From: Varanus komodoensis
Lineage: Eukaryota; Chordata; Lepidosauria; Squamata; Varanidae
Assembly (NCBI RefSeq): GCF_004798865.1
Contig: NW_025335568.1
Location: 55,633,423-55,697,422 of the forward strand
Direction of reading: 5' to 3'
DNA: 64,000 bases
Part shown: positions 59,501 through 64,000 of the stretch, piece after piece
Numbering within the stretch: the first letter of the stretch is position 1
Layout: every line of letters starts with the position of its first letter
Made by a program: the position numbers and the translations under genes
Notes under the pieces: model-generated
What the model was told of the DNA's origin: nothing
Database searches by the model: none
What the model saw: the letters and a program-made list of their open reading frames with translations, nothing else

Positions 59501-60253
59501 GAAATTCAATAAAGTAGATGATCTTGGCCTTGGTCTCTAGTCATACATCCTTAAAGAACTTGTAAATGTGCAAACCTGTGAGAAATGCACGGCTTTCGTG
59601 GGAGATCAAAGCATGTTGAAGGTTCAGCTATGTTAAAATTTTGTATGAATTCTTAGAACACAAGGTAGCCATACTACTGAGAGCTGATGTAACATAATTG
59701 CCCAAACTGCATTCCTATACCCATTTAGGAATAATCACCACTGAATGAGACTTCTGAGAAACATTTATAGGATTGCACCAGTGAGACTAAACTACAAATC
59801 AGGAAGCTCCAATTTTGAATCTTTCCACCCTAATTAATTCATGTAACTAGGTTTCAACAAGTCTTCCTCCCTATCAAACTTTGCATATTCAAACTGAGAA
59901 TATTTACCTTAAAGGGTTATGGTAGGGATTACAAGAAGAAAATACACATGAATCACTTAGAAGTGCTATTTGTAAATGCAATGTATCAAAGCAAACTTCA
60001 ACAGATCACTAGTTTAAAATTCTTCTAACTATCTTCGGAAGCATTCAATAACTATCAGGCAAGATAACAGGTTTTTATAACATCACTACATTTTTCATTA
60101 ACTTCTAAATCTATTTTTTTTACTTACTTTCAAGCTGTTCAGAGCAGAGAAATGCTTGTCGTGAGCTTCTAATTTCTGTCTGATTTTTTTCATCAAATCT
60201 GTGTATTTTGCAGAAGAAACCCTCCAGTTTTCCTGCTCTGATTTCAAAATATC
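24143..60253 (-). CDS. PREPL: PREPL-family serine hydrolase, partial gene, twelve exons
   Basis: Prolyl endopeptidase-like protein: an S9-clan alpha/beta hydrolase with an N-terminal beta-propeller. Mammalian PREPL is cytosolic/Golgi-associated, has esterase/thioesterase rather than peptidase activity, and supports vesicle trafficking. Exons in transcript order: 60253-60128, 57945-57834, 56818-56615, 55076-54956, 53729-53513, 51283-51098, 49012-48809, 47938-47763, 34487-34271, 30305-30156, 28330-28198, 24213-24143. All junctions are AG/GT and in phase, giving 639 codons. The triad is present: Ser in LSAGGVLAG, Asp in ENDQRV, His in QPGGSH. First exon(s) lie right of the window; the last exon was not found. 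Tail-to-tail position with SLC3A1 matches human PREPL. Propeller exons are much more diverged than hydrolase exons, so a paralogue is possible. Confidence 0.9.
24214..26179. other. PREPL-like intron, nothing recognised
   Basis: Noncoding. It contains homopolymers (C11 at about 24729 followed by A8; G run at about 26050) but no recognised element or exon. Confidence 0.45.
26180..26560 (+). mobile_element. L2-like LINE fragment
   Basis: It encodes [18 protein letters not shown] (compare LYVGLPLKTVRTLQLVQN) and further on the GTCTTTTCTGTGGTGGCACC CTGCTTGTGGAATGCCTTTC block, which corresponds to RRAFSAVAPNLWNSLPKE. Confidence 0.75.
27380..27555 (+). mobile_element. L2-like LINE 3' tail
   Basis: It has AAGGCTAAAACCTTTTTATT, then TTTGATTTTATTGGAATTAT, and CCTGAGATGCTAGTGGTTGA ATGGTATATAAA, the common L2 terminal layout ending in a short AT-rich tail. 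Confidence 0.6.
27553..27612. repeat. 30-bp exact tandem duplication
   Basis: The unit GCTTTAAATTAATTAATC AATCTGAAATTG is repeated twice with no mismatch, at the end of an L2-like tail. Confidence 0.85.
27700..27860 (+). mobile_element. L2-like LINE 3' tail, second
   Basis: It reads GCCACCCAGAGAAACTTTGG GTTATGGGGTGGAATACAAA followed by an AAATAAATG tail, typical of squamate L2-type 3' ends. Confidence 0.6.
28198..28330 (-). CDS. PREPL: PREPL-like exon carrying the catalytic aspartate
   Basis: 133 bp, donor GTAACA. It encodes [44 protein letters not shown]. Asp of ENDQRVPL is the triad acid (ENDERVPL in human). The acceptor AG follows directly on a (CT)n microsatellite, which serves as the polypyrimidine tract. 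Confidence 0.93.
28331..28360. repeat. (GA)n microsatellite at a PREPL-like splice acceptor
   Basis: AG dinucleotides with one interruption on the + strand. On the gene strand it is a (CT)n tract running directly into the acceptor AG of the exon at 28330. Confidence 0.85.
28361..30155. other. PREPL-like intron, nothing recognised
   Basis: Noncoding, AT-rich, with no recognised element. A G run lies near 28947. Confidence 0.45.
30156..30305 (-). CDS. PREPL: PREPL-like exon, hydrolase domain
   Basis: Acceptor TCTGATAG, donor GTATCA; 150 bp, 50 codons. It encodes [50 protein letters not shown]. This is the best conserved exon, about three quarters identical to human by memory. Confidence 0.97.
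31050..32050 (-). mobile_element. RTE-BovB LINE fragment, decayed
   Basis: The + strand reads the reverse complement of BovB: TTCCAGGGAAAGTTCTGGCT, CACTTGTTCTTCTTTCTG, CAATGCATCAATTTTCTTCC TGTCAAG, GTGGATGATCTTGGCCCTGG, then AACTTCCATAGCTTCTGATG ATCCACAGAGTGAAAGGC. No open frame remains. Confidence 0.75.
32050..32866. mobile_element. hAT-type insertion(s) inside BovB
   Basis: The left end reads TGGGTCCTCAAACTACGGCC CATAGGCCGGATCTGGCC, a typical hAT end. The right end reads GAGTTCCGGCACC, a T run, then CAAAAAAGGCACTG, matching the miniature hAT at 6915. The two ends belong to different families, so this is probably two merged insertions. The interior is GC-rich with chance open frames. Confidence 0.55.
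32867..33900 (-). mobile_element. RTE-BovB LINE fragment, continuation
   Basis: The reverse-complement BovB text resumes: TTGGTCTTGTAGCATTCCTA, GATTGTTTGGGTCTTCTGGA, TTGCATCTTGCCTATCCTTA, and later GTAAGAAATATTGAGAAGTA. It continues the copy on the other side of the hAT insertion. Decayed, no open frame. Confidence 0.7.
34271..34487 (-). CDS. PREPL: PREPL-like exon carrying the catalytic serine
   Basis: Acceptor GATTTTCAG, donor GTGAGT; 217 bp. It encodes [29 protein letters not shown], then [16 protein letters not shown] and RAMVLQ. The nucleophile is the Ser of LSAGGV, equivalent to human Ser559. Confidence 0.97.
34606..34873 (+). mobile_element. tRNA-headed squamate SINE
   Basis: The A-box-like GGCTTAGTGGTTAAGTGTGT is followed by a degraded B box, then GCGTGACTTTGGATCATTCA, CAGGGTTGTTGTTGTGGGGA, CTTGAGTTCCTTGGAAAGG and an AATAAATAAAT tail. 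An internal AGACTCTCA-type duplication lies at 34726-34760. Confidence 0.82.
34880..34970 (+). mobile_element. LINE reverse transcriptase fragment
   Basis: It encodes [19 protein letters not shown], resembling the VxRGVRQGxILSPYLF motif of RTE/L1-type reverse transcriptases. Only about 30 residues are recognisable. Confidence 0.45.
34971..37209. other. PREPL-like intron, nothing recognised
   Basis: Noncoding. Short frames on both strands lack homology. No element ends were recognised. Confidence 0.45.
37210..38955 (+). mobile_element. L2-like LINE, decayed, RT core deleted
   Basis: It begins [20 protein letters not shown], then [72 protein letters not shown] and [19 protein letters not shown], ending in an AT-rich tail. 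It is in several frames: a frameshift near 37780, a TAG at about 37871, and about 200 bp missing near 37980-38045 that removes the SPLLF-YADD core. The same family as the copy at 1-1376 but much older. Confidence 0.88.
39370..40062 (+). mobile_element. Probable Vingi-type LINE, endonuclease part
   Basis: It encodes [20 protein letters not shown] then [15 protein letters not shown] and [12 protein letters not shown], resembling an APE-type endonuclease with the GGLA motif. It precedes RT-like sequence in the same orientation beyond a BovB insertion. Confidence 0.5.
40063..40326 (+). mobile_element. RTE-BovB 3' end
   Basis: It reads GAAATACTTTGGTCACCTAA TGAGAAGGA, GACAGTGGGTGTGAGCTTAG GTGG, then GTCGGGCACAACTTTGCGAC TAAACAACAACA, the diagnostic BovB terminus. 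It sits inside the Vingi-like LINE. Confidence 0.88.
40560..42290 (+). mobile_element. Probable Vingi-type LINE, RT and C-terminal part
   Basis: It encodes [42 protein letters not shown], and near the end [16 protein letters not shown] and [19 protein letters not shown]. The order (EN, RT, then a C-terminal CPC-like and tail block) fits Vingi-type squamate LINEs. Many stops; old. The clade name is a judgement from motifs. Confidence 0.5.
42297..42847. mobile_element. TA-flanked inverted-repeat DNA element, copy A
   Basis: The left end TAGTGGTACATTGGCTCACG and the reverse of the right end CAGTGGTACCTCGGCTCATG match. TA flanks both sides (42295-42296, 42848-42849). This is mariner/Tigger-like architecture. 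The interior is GC-rich with repeated GATCGTGGCCATCTCCCC-type units and has no transposase. Confidence 0.75.
42848..43430. mobile_element. Second copy B of the same element, left end missing
   Basis: It ends CGTGAGCCAAGGTACCACTG then TA at 43431. It shares GGTTAATxxxxTTCxCATAAG-type arms and the GC-rich core with copy A but lacks a left terminus. It is split by a SINE at 43109-43349. Confidence 0.7.
43109..43349 (-). mobile_element. tRNA-headed SINE with 6-bp target duplication
   Basis: The reverse strand has A box GTGGTGTAGTGGTTAAGAGC and B box GGTTCTAGTCC, the shared squamate core, and an AT-rich tail. It is flanked by AAATTT at 43103-43108 and 43350-43355. The uninterrupted arm in copy A shows AAATTT only once, so the insertion is precise. 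It is the best preserved SINE here. Confidence 0.9.
43632..43830 (-). mobile_element. RTE-BovB 3' end
   Basis: The + strand reads TTGTTGTTGTTAGTCACGAA GTCATG, CCATGGACAACACTCCTCCA, GGAGTCCACCTAAGCTCACA, the reverse complement of the terminus at 40063-40326. Confidence 0.85.
43925..44460 (+). mobile_element. L2-like LINE 3' end
   Basis: It encodes [39 protein letters not shown], aligning with the C-terminus of the first copy (RRAFSAVAPNLWNSLPKEV). An AT-rich 3'UTR and then a tetranucleotide tail follow. Confidence 0.8.
44462..44507. repeat. (AACT)n microsatellite
   Basis: About eleven perfect ACTA units immediately after the L2-like 3' end, most likely its tail repeat. Confidence 0.92.
44620..44745 (+). 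mobile_element. CR1 LINE 3' fragment
   Basis: It reads GATAGCTACCAACTTAGCTA, AGGCGATTAGACAACTTTAT, then CTAGTCATGGTGGCTACATC, the usual CR1 3' block. Confidence 0.75.
45598..45815 (+). mobile_element. tRNA-headed squamate SINE, degraded
   Basis: It has B box GGTTCTAGTCC, then GAAGCTCACTGGGTGACTTG AGGCCAGTTGC, CACAGGGTGGTTGTGAGGAT AAAATGG and CTGGGTTCCTC. The same family as the other three copies. Confidence 0.78.
45816..47762. other. PREPL-like intron, nothing recognised
   Basis: Noncoding, AT-rich. No element ends or exons were identified before the exon at 47763. Confidence 0.45.
47763..47938 (-). CDS. PREPL: PREPL-like exon, start of hydrolase domain
   Basis: Acceptor ATTTACAG, donor GTAAGT; 176 bp, ending two bases into an Arg codon. 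It encodes [43 protein letters not shown]. The HVYGAYG motif forms the oxyanion side in the POP family. The next intron is 13.3 kb and repeat-filled. Confidence 0.95.
48809..49012 (-). CDS. PREPL: PREPL-like exon, end of propeller and linker
   Basis: Acceptor TTTCCCAG, donor GTAAGA; 204 bp, 68 codons. It starts [16 protein letters not shown] and ends TVRLEAKSK. The ends match human (LPPWACGF, RLEAKSK) but the middle is only loosely similar, the most diverged stretch of the gene. Confidence 0.93.
49013..51097. other. PREPL-like intron, nothing recognised
   Basis: Noncoding. A short ATAAATA-rich tail near 50675-50715 may be the remnant of a SINE or L2 end. Confidence 0.4.
51098..51283 (-). CDS. 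PREPL: PREPL-like exon, propeller blade
   Basis: Acceptor TTTTGTAG, donor GTAAAC; 186 bp, 62 codons. It encodes [16 protein letters not shown], then [19 protein letters not shown], then [18 protein letters not shown]. The MFKDHC motif is shared with human PREPL. Confidence 0.94.
52616..52812. mobile_element. Putative inverted-repeat miniature element
   Basis: The left end GCTAATATCCAAC and the reverse of the right end GGTAATATCCAAC are inverted copies, both followed by a CACTA-containing stretch. About 197 bp, noncoding. No flanking duplication was confirmed. Confidence 0.5.
53513..53729 (-). CDS. PREPL: PREPL-like exon, propeller blade
   Basis: Acceptor GTTCACAG, donor GTATGG; 217 bp. It encodes [66 protein letters not shown]. 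The [10 protein letters not shown] motif is a strong PREPL signature. Confidence 0.95.
53730..54955. other. PREPL-like intron, nothing recognised
   Basis: Noncoding, with a short (CA)n at about 54200. No element recognised. Confidence 0.4.
54956..55076 (-). CDS. PREPL: PREPL-like exon, propeller blade
   Basis: 121 bp, too short to stand out as an open frame but in phase on both sides. It encodes [41 protein letters not shown], aligning with the human FEW..DVLFYTFQRNLRCHDVY..YTEKD pattern. The acceptor tract is dominated by a C homopolymer (G run on the + strand near 55087-55098). Donor is GTAACT. Confidence 0.9.
55350..55427. repeat. Long hairpin (foldback) sequence
   Basis: The left arm TTTAGACAGAAAAAGTC then GTCCTACA (55350-55380) is the inverse of the right arm TGTAGGACTTTTTTCCTGTC TAAA (55404-55427), apart from a six-base bulge. 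A half copy of the left arm is at about 30480-30520. Confidence 0.75.
56262..56522. mobile_element. Miniature inverted-repeat element, about 30-bp ends
   Basis: The left end TTGTATCCAATCGTGGTTTT GCACTAATGGAA and the reverse of the right end TTGTATCTGATGGTGGTTTT GCACTAGTGGAA match at about 28 of 32 positions. 261 bp, noncoding. No flanking duplication is evident. It lies 90 bp from the exon at 56615. Confidence 0.75.
56615..56818 (-). CDS. PREPL: PREPL-like exon, propeller blade
   Basis: Acceptor TATTACAG, donor GTAAGT; 204 bp. It encodes [14 protein letters not shown], then [18 protein letters not shown], then CIIVKINAL and IPNVFSF. It aligns with the human IRVAPDEKYVAAKI, CVIIKL and PNVSSFEW segments. 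Confidence 0.9.
57655..57785 (-). mobile_element. CR1 LINE 3' terminal fragment
   Basis: The + strand reads AGAATAGTAGAGTTGGAAGG GGTC, CATCAGGTCCAACCCTCTGC, GGCTGTCCAGTTTCTTTTTG, the reverse complement of the CR1 3' end. It abuts the exon at 57834. Confidence 0.88.
57834..57945 (-). CDS. PREPL: PREPL-like exon, start of beta-propeller
   Basis: 112 bp, donor GTATGA. It encodes [20 protein letters not shown] then [17 protein letters not shown]. The [13 protein letters not shown] stretch aligns with VYYQEGCCLVRSK of human PREPL. The acceptor (TTAATTCAG) has a weak pyrimidine tract; the frame stays open further upstream, so this boundary is the least certain of the twelve. Confidence 0.82.
58118..58440 (-). 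mobile_element. RTE-BovB-related 3' fragment
   Basis: The + strand starts TTTTTGTTGTTTTGTGTTGT and passes GCCCTCTAAAATGTCCTGCC, ATGGAATCAATCCATCTCAT and TTGTCTTCTTCAGGGAGTTC, matching the 31050 and 59088 copies. Confidence 0.65.
59088..59600 (-). mobile_element. RTE-BovB-related 3' fragment
   Basis: The + strand has TTGTTGTTGTTACACGCCAT CAACTCATC, CCTCTAAAATGTTCTCTC, CTTCCAGGGAAAATTCTGGC TTGACTGATCTAGGAGCCAC, and GATGATCTTGGCCTTGGTCT. The same family as at 31050. Confidence 0.72.
60128..60253 (-). CDS. PREPL: PREPL-like exon, N-terminal helical segment
   Basis: Acceptor GTACCAG just above 60253, donor GTAAGT just below 60128; 42 codons in phase. It encodes [20 protein letters not shown] then [20 protein letters not shown] and LK. 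It is charged and helical, as expected just before the propeller. Similarity to human PREPL is weak here; support comes from splice sites, phase and order. Confidence 0.8.
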
Positions 60254-60454
60254 CTGGTACAGAAGAAGTCATGACATTAAGGTCTAAAAACTGTATTCTC
60301 TTTCATACAACATGAACCTGTACTTGTCAAAAGTGGTCTTTCAAGAATCTGAACCAGATTTTGTCTGCCACATGCTAGGAGAGTCCAGTTGTGTGTGAAA
60401 CTAGCTCCAGATAAGCTTTGGGATCCACCATTTGTGTTTCAAAAGAAGTATTCA

Positions 60455-63020
60455 CAGGTCCCAAAAAGTGCTCTCCTCTTGACTGCTGTGTCACACTGCT
60501 GACTTATGTTTAGCCTGCAGTCAACCAGCACCCTGAGGTCTCTTTCACAAGTGCTGCTCTCCAGCCACTTGTCCCCAACCTGTACAGGATACCCATTCCT
60601 GTACCCCAAGTCCTTGCACTTATCTGCATTTCACTTATCCACATTGAACACTATCTTGTTGCCCTCTCCCCACTTCTATAGTCCAGATCCTTCTGGATCT
60701 GGAGTACCTGCTCCTCAGTTGTGGCCACTGCCCCTGTTTTAGTATCATCTGCGAATCTGATCAGTAGACTGCTCACCCCTTCTTCCATGTCGTTGATGAA
60801 AAGATTGAACAGGATCAGTCCCAGGACAGAGCCCTGGGGGACCCCGGCTGCCATCCTGATGATTCCACACTAATGGTTACCCTCTGCTTTTGGTCAGTCA
60901 ACCATGCCCTAATCCACCAAACAGTGCATTGGTTTATCCCAACACTCCTTAATTTCTCAACCAGGACATCATGCGGCACTTTGGCAAAGGCCTTGCAGAA
61001 ATCCAGGTAAACCACATCCACTGCATCCCCTCCATCTAGCCATCTTGAAACCTTGTCATAGAATTCCACAAGGTTTGTCTGGCAGGACCTGTTTTTGTGG
61101 AAGCCATGTTGTGTGGCCGCTAACCTCCCTTCCCTGTCTAGGGATTCCAGAGCCTTTCCTTTCCATTGTCTTTCCCAGAATGGACATAAGGCTAACCAGC
61201 CTGTAATTCCCCATGTCCTCTCTACTATGCTTTTTGAAGATTGGGACCACTGATGCCACCCTCCAGTCCTCTGGAACCTCACCCGTTCTCCATGAGGTCT
61301 CAAAAGTAGAGGCTAGCAGGTGTGAGAGTACCACTGCCAACTCTCGAAGTTCTCTCAGGAGTAACCTGTCAGGGTCTGGCACCTTTGTAACATCCAGTGC
61401 CCTGAGGAGCTTCTCAAATTCTAGGGTGGGGTGTGTGACTCTAATCTGTGCCCCTAAATCCCCAGCCTCATCTGATCTTCCATTTGGATCTCGCCTGTCC
61501 TGCTTTGGGGAGAACAGAGAGGCTAAATAATCATTTAGTAGCTGTGCCTGTTCCTTCACATCAGTCACTGGATCACCTTCCGTATTTAGTGGTCCCACCA
61601 CTTGTCTCCCCTTCCTCTTGCTATTTACATGTTGATAGAAACCCTTTTTGTTGCTTCTGATATTCTTTGCAAGTCTCAGCTCATAATCAGCCTCAGCCTT
61701 CTTCAGTGAGCCTCCTCCTTCAAGTTATACCCTTTTATCTACTTGTCTCAGTGCCCATTTCCTACAGAGGTTCCTCTTACATCTAATACCTCTTACCACC
61801 TCTTTTTGCATCCATGGCAGTGCTCTCCTTCACCTCCCACTTTGCTAACTAGTGGCATTGTCAAGGCTTGCGCTCCAAGACCTCCCTTTTTAGCACCATC
61901 CACCCCTCCTGAATTCCCTTGCCTTCCAGTACCCTCTCCCAGAAGGCTTTCCCCAATTTGGTCTTCAACTGACTAAAGTTGTCCCTCATGAAGTCCCAGC
62001 TTCTATTACTTGACCTGCCGCTCATCCTCATTCCCCTGATCTCAAAGCAAAGCATGGAGTGATCACTCGTATCCAGAGCTCCCCTTATCTGCACCCCATC
62101 TATCAGCTCATTCCTGTTGGTCAAGACCAAGTCAAGGATATTTCCCCCTCTCATTGCCTCCTGGACCCTCTGTGTGAAAAACCCTCCCTCTATAGCATCA
62201 AGGAAGCGACGTGACCTGGCCTTCGCCACTGAGTTTCCCAACTAATATCTGGGAGATTGAAATCTCCCATGATTACCATGTCCCTCCCTTGAGATATCCT
62301 TTGAACGGTCTCTCAGGGCATCGTGCAGGATCTCAAGTTGACTTGGTGGGCAATAGCGTACCCCCACTGTCAGGTCCCTCCCTGTGTCAAAACCTTTTCT
62401 TTTTTACCCAGACTGCCTCTACCAGATCCCCATCTTGCATCCTATCCTTTCCCTGTCATATAACACGAAACTTCCTTCCTTCTTTCCCTTCCTGTCCTTT
62501 CCAAACAGGTCATACCCCTGTATGTTTACATCTCAATCTTGCCTTTCATTCCACCAAGTTTCCATGATCCTCACCAGGTCATACCCTCCTATTCCCAGGA
62601 GAGCCTCAAGCTCTTCCTGCTTATTACCCACACTCCTAGTGTTGATATATATATGCATCTCAGCTCCTTCCCACAAATCCCTTTCTTTGGATCCCCTGGC
62701 CTCCTTCTTCCTCCCATCTTCCCTGATACTGGCACCCTCTTCGTAGGAGTCCTGCCAGCCCCTGGAGTACCTATAAAACCCTGGTCCCAAAGCCCTGGTC
62801 CTCTGCCCCAACTTGTCCAGTCAGGACAAGTTTCTGGGGGACTTGAGCCTCCCCCCCCCCCCCCCCCCGTTCAGTTTAAAGTCTTCAGACAAAGCTTGCT
62901 GGAGCATTTCCAAAGGACCTTTTCCCTATCCTCATGAGGTGGACTCCATCTCTCACCAGAGGTCCATTGGCAAGAAACTGGGTGCTGTGCTCGAGGAACC
63001 CGAAGCGTCCTTCTGACACC
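60455..63020 (-). mobile_element. CR1 LINE, long decayed copy (endonuclease to RT)
   Basis: Reverse-strand CR1 ORF2 in order: endonuclease start (INTRSVGNKQEELEALL, YDLVRIMETWW), endonuclease end (GGNILDLVLTNRNELIDGV, TSDHSMLCFEIRG), linker (LLNDYLASLF), then RT (EVPEDWRVASVVPIFKKHSR, DFCKAFAKVPHDVLVEKL, AGVPQGSVLGLILFNLFIND, IRFADDTK). At least five frames, so shifts and indels are present; FADD is intact. The 3' end is missing at about 60455, unusual for a LINE, implying later deletion. Confidence 0.88.
62851..62868. repeat. C homopolymer (18 bp)
   Basis: Uninterrupted C run inside the CR1 copy; its length is likely to vary and to be error-prone in assemblies. Confidence 0.9.
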
Positions 63021-64000
63021 AATATAATGTGTGTATGTGAAATTATATATGTGTTAAATATATGAGTTCAATCATCTCAAGATGAATTGAACATAGCAAA
63101 ATTCATTGGATCTGAATTTCTACCTCAGACTAAGCCAGTGGGCCAGCCGGCATCAGGGACAGAGTCTGTACTAAAGCCTGACCCCTTCAAGCTATTTGTC
63201 CCCAAACTGATCATTTTTTCCTTTTTCCGTGCTAAGGAAGGCATGGAAAAAGGAACTTGACAGAAGTGGCTATGCACAGCCCAAATCAAATGCCTTCTTT
63301 GTTTAACTCATACAGGTTTGCTTAGGGAATTGCTGATGCTCTCTCCAATGGAGAAGGCAGGATGTGGGGAGAAACCTCCGCTGACCATATTTAGACCTAT
63401 GATTGGCTGGAGATCTGATATCCCAGTATATAAGACTACAGCTACAGCAACTTCTGCCAAATCTGAATTCAACATTTCTAATTGTGTCAAAACCTAATTT
63501 TGCAATTTGTTGTCTGGAGAACTTAGCAAACAGCAAGTCTGCAAACCTTTATTGAAGGAATGCAAATATTCTGTACAAAGGTATGATACAAACACAGAAA
63601 AGTGCTCTTCAACTCTCAATATTCACCAGCCAGCATGGAGGCTAAAAAGGCATACTGGGAGCTACAGGACTTTTCTATTTTGACATGCAAAGGATTGTAC
63701 CCTAAAACCCCTTTCTGATATACATGTTTCCTAGATTTCTAGTAGATAAGTTATAAAAGAATAGTTGGAATAGTACGACACAAATGATTCAGACAGCATT
63801 AGATATTTAGCAGAACCAAAATTGAAGAATTTTAGTGTCATGCTCTTGTAAGCATAAGCATACTTAATGTCTTACTCTACCACTAACCATTAAGTGGGTG
63901 GCAGGGTTTTAAAAAAATGATTATTATGTAAGGCTTAGGATGGTTGTTGCCATGTGTAGGAGCAGATGTTTAGACTTTCAACATTTACTGGTCTGTTGGG
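63021..64000. other. No gene recognised (upstream intron of PREPL-like gene)
   Basis: Noncoding on both strands as far as can be seen. The upstream PREPL-like exon(s) are expected further right. Confidence 0.45.

Noticed and set aside
62211-62937. Several + strand frames of 118-132 codons
   Set aside because: Antisense to the CR1 ORF2; Pro/Ser-rich shadows.
63303-63536. TATA-like TATATAAG near 63428 with a 77-codon - strand frame
   Set aside because: A single TATA-like string in AT-rich intron, without initiator, CpG content or a downstream gene, does not support a promoter.

Overview
This is a vertebrate nuclear window, almost certainly from a squamate reptile (lizard or snake). The evidence is two spliced vertebrate genes embedded in a dense mix of CR1, L2-like, RTE-BovB and probable Vingi LINEs, tRNA-headed squamate-type SINEs and small inverted-repeat DNA elements. 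No bacterial features, CRISPR arrays, rRNA or tRNA genes were seen.

Gene layout: two genes face each other tail to tail, as SLC3A1 and PREPL do at human 2p21. On the + strand, the last eight coding exons of SLC3A1 (rBAT, heavy subunit of the b0,+ cystine/dibasic amino acid transporter) run from 1811 to 19610, with a poly(A) signal at 19690. The first exons, including the transmembrane helix, lie left of the window. On the - strand, twelve coding exons of a PREPL-family serine hydrolase run from 60253 down to 24143. Its first exon(s) lie right of the window, and its final C-terminal exon was not found. Every exon junction was checked by reading AG/GT sites and codon phase, and all phases join.

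Region by region: 1-1.4 kb L2-like LINE with a long open frame; 1.8-19.6 kb SLC3A1 with a hAT miniature element, CR1 and L2 pieces and foldback elements in its introns; 19.7-24.1 kb intergenic space with L2 and CR1 debris; 24.1-60.3 kb the PREPL-family gene. That gene's 13.3 kb intron (34.5-47.8 kb) is a landfill of L2, a probable Vingi LINE, BovB ends, and TA-flanked inverted-repeat elements, one carrying a SINE with a clean 6-bp target duplication. From 60.45 to 63.0 kb there is a long decayed CR1.

Biology: rBAT pairs with the light subunit b0,+AT (SLC7A9) to move cystine and dibasic amino acids. PREPL is a cytosolic alpha/beta hydrolase whose human loss causes congenital myasthenia, often deleted together with SLC3A1. 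The two points most worth a second look are loss of the vestigial glycosidase catalytic residues in this rBAT, and strong divergence plus a missing end in the PREPL-like gene, which may be a paralogue rather than PREPL itself. No clearly undescribed biological system was found. Comparisons with human proteins are from memory, not from an alignment run.
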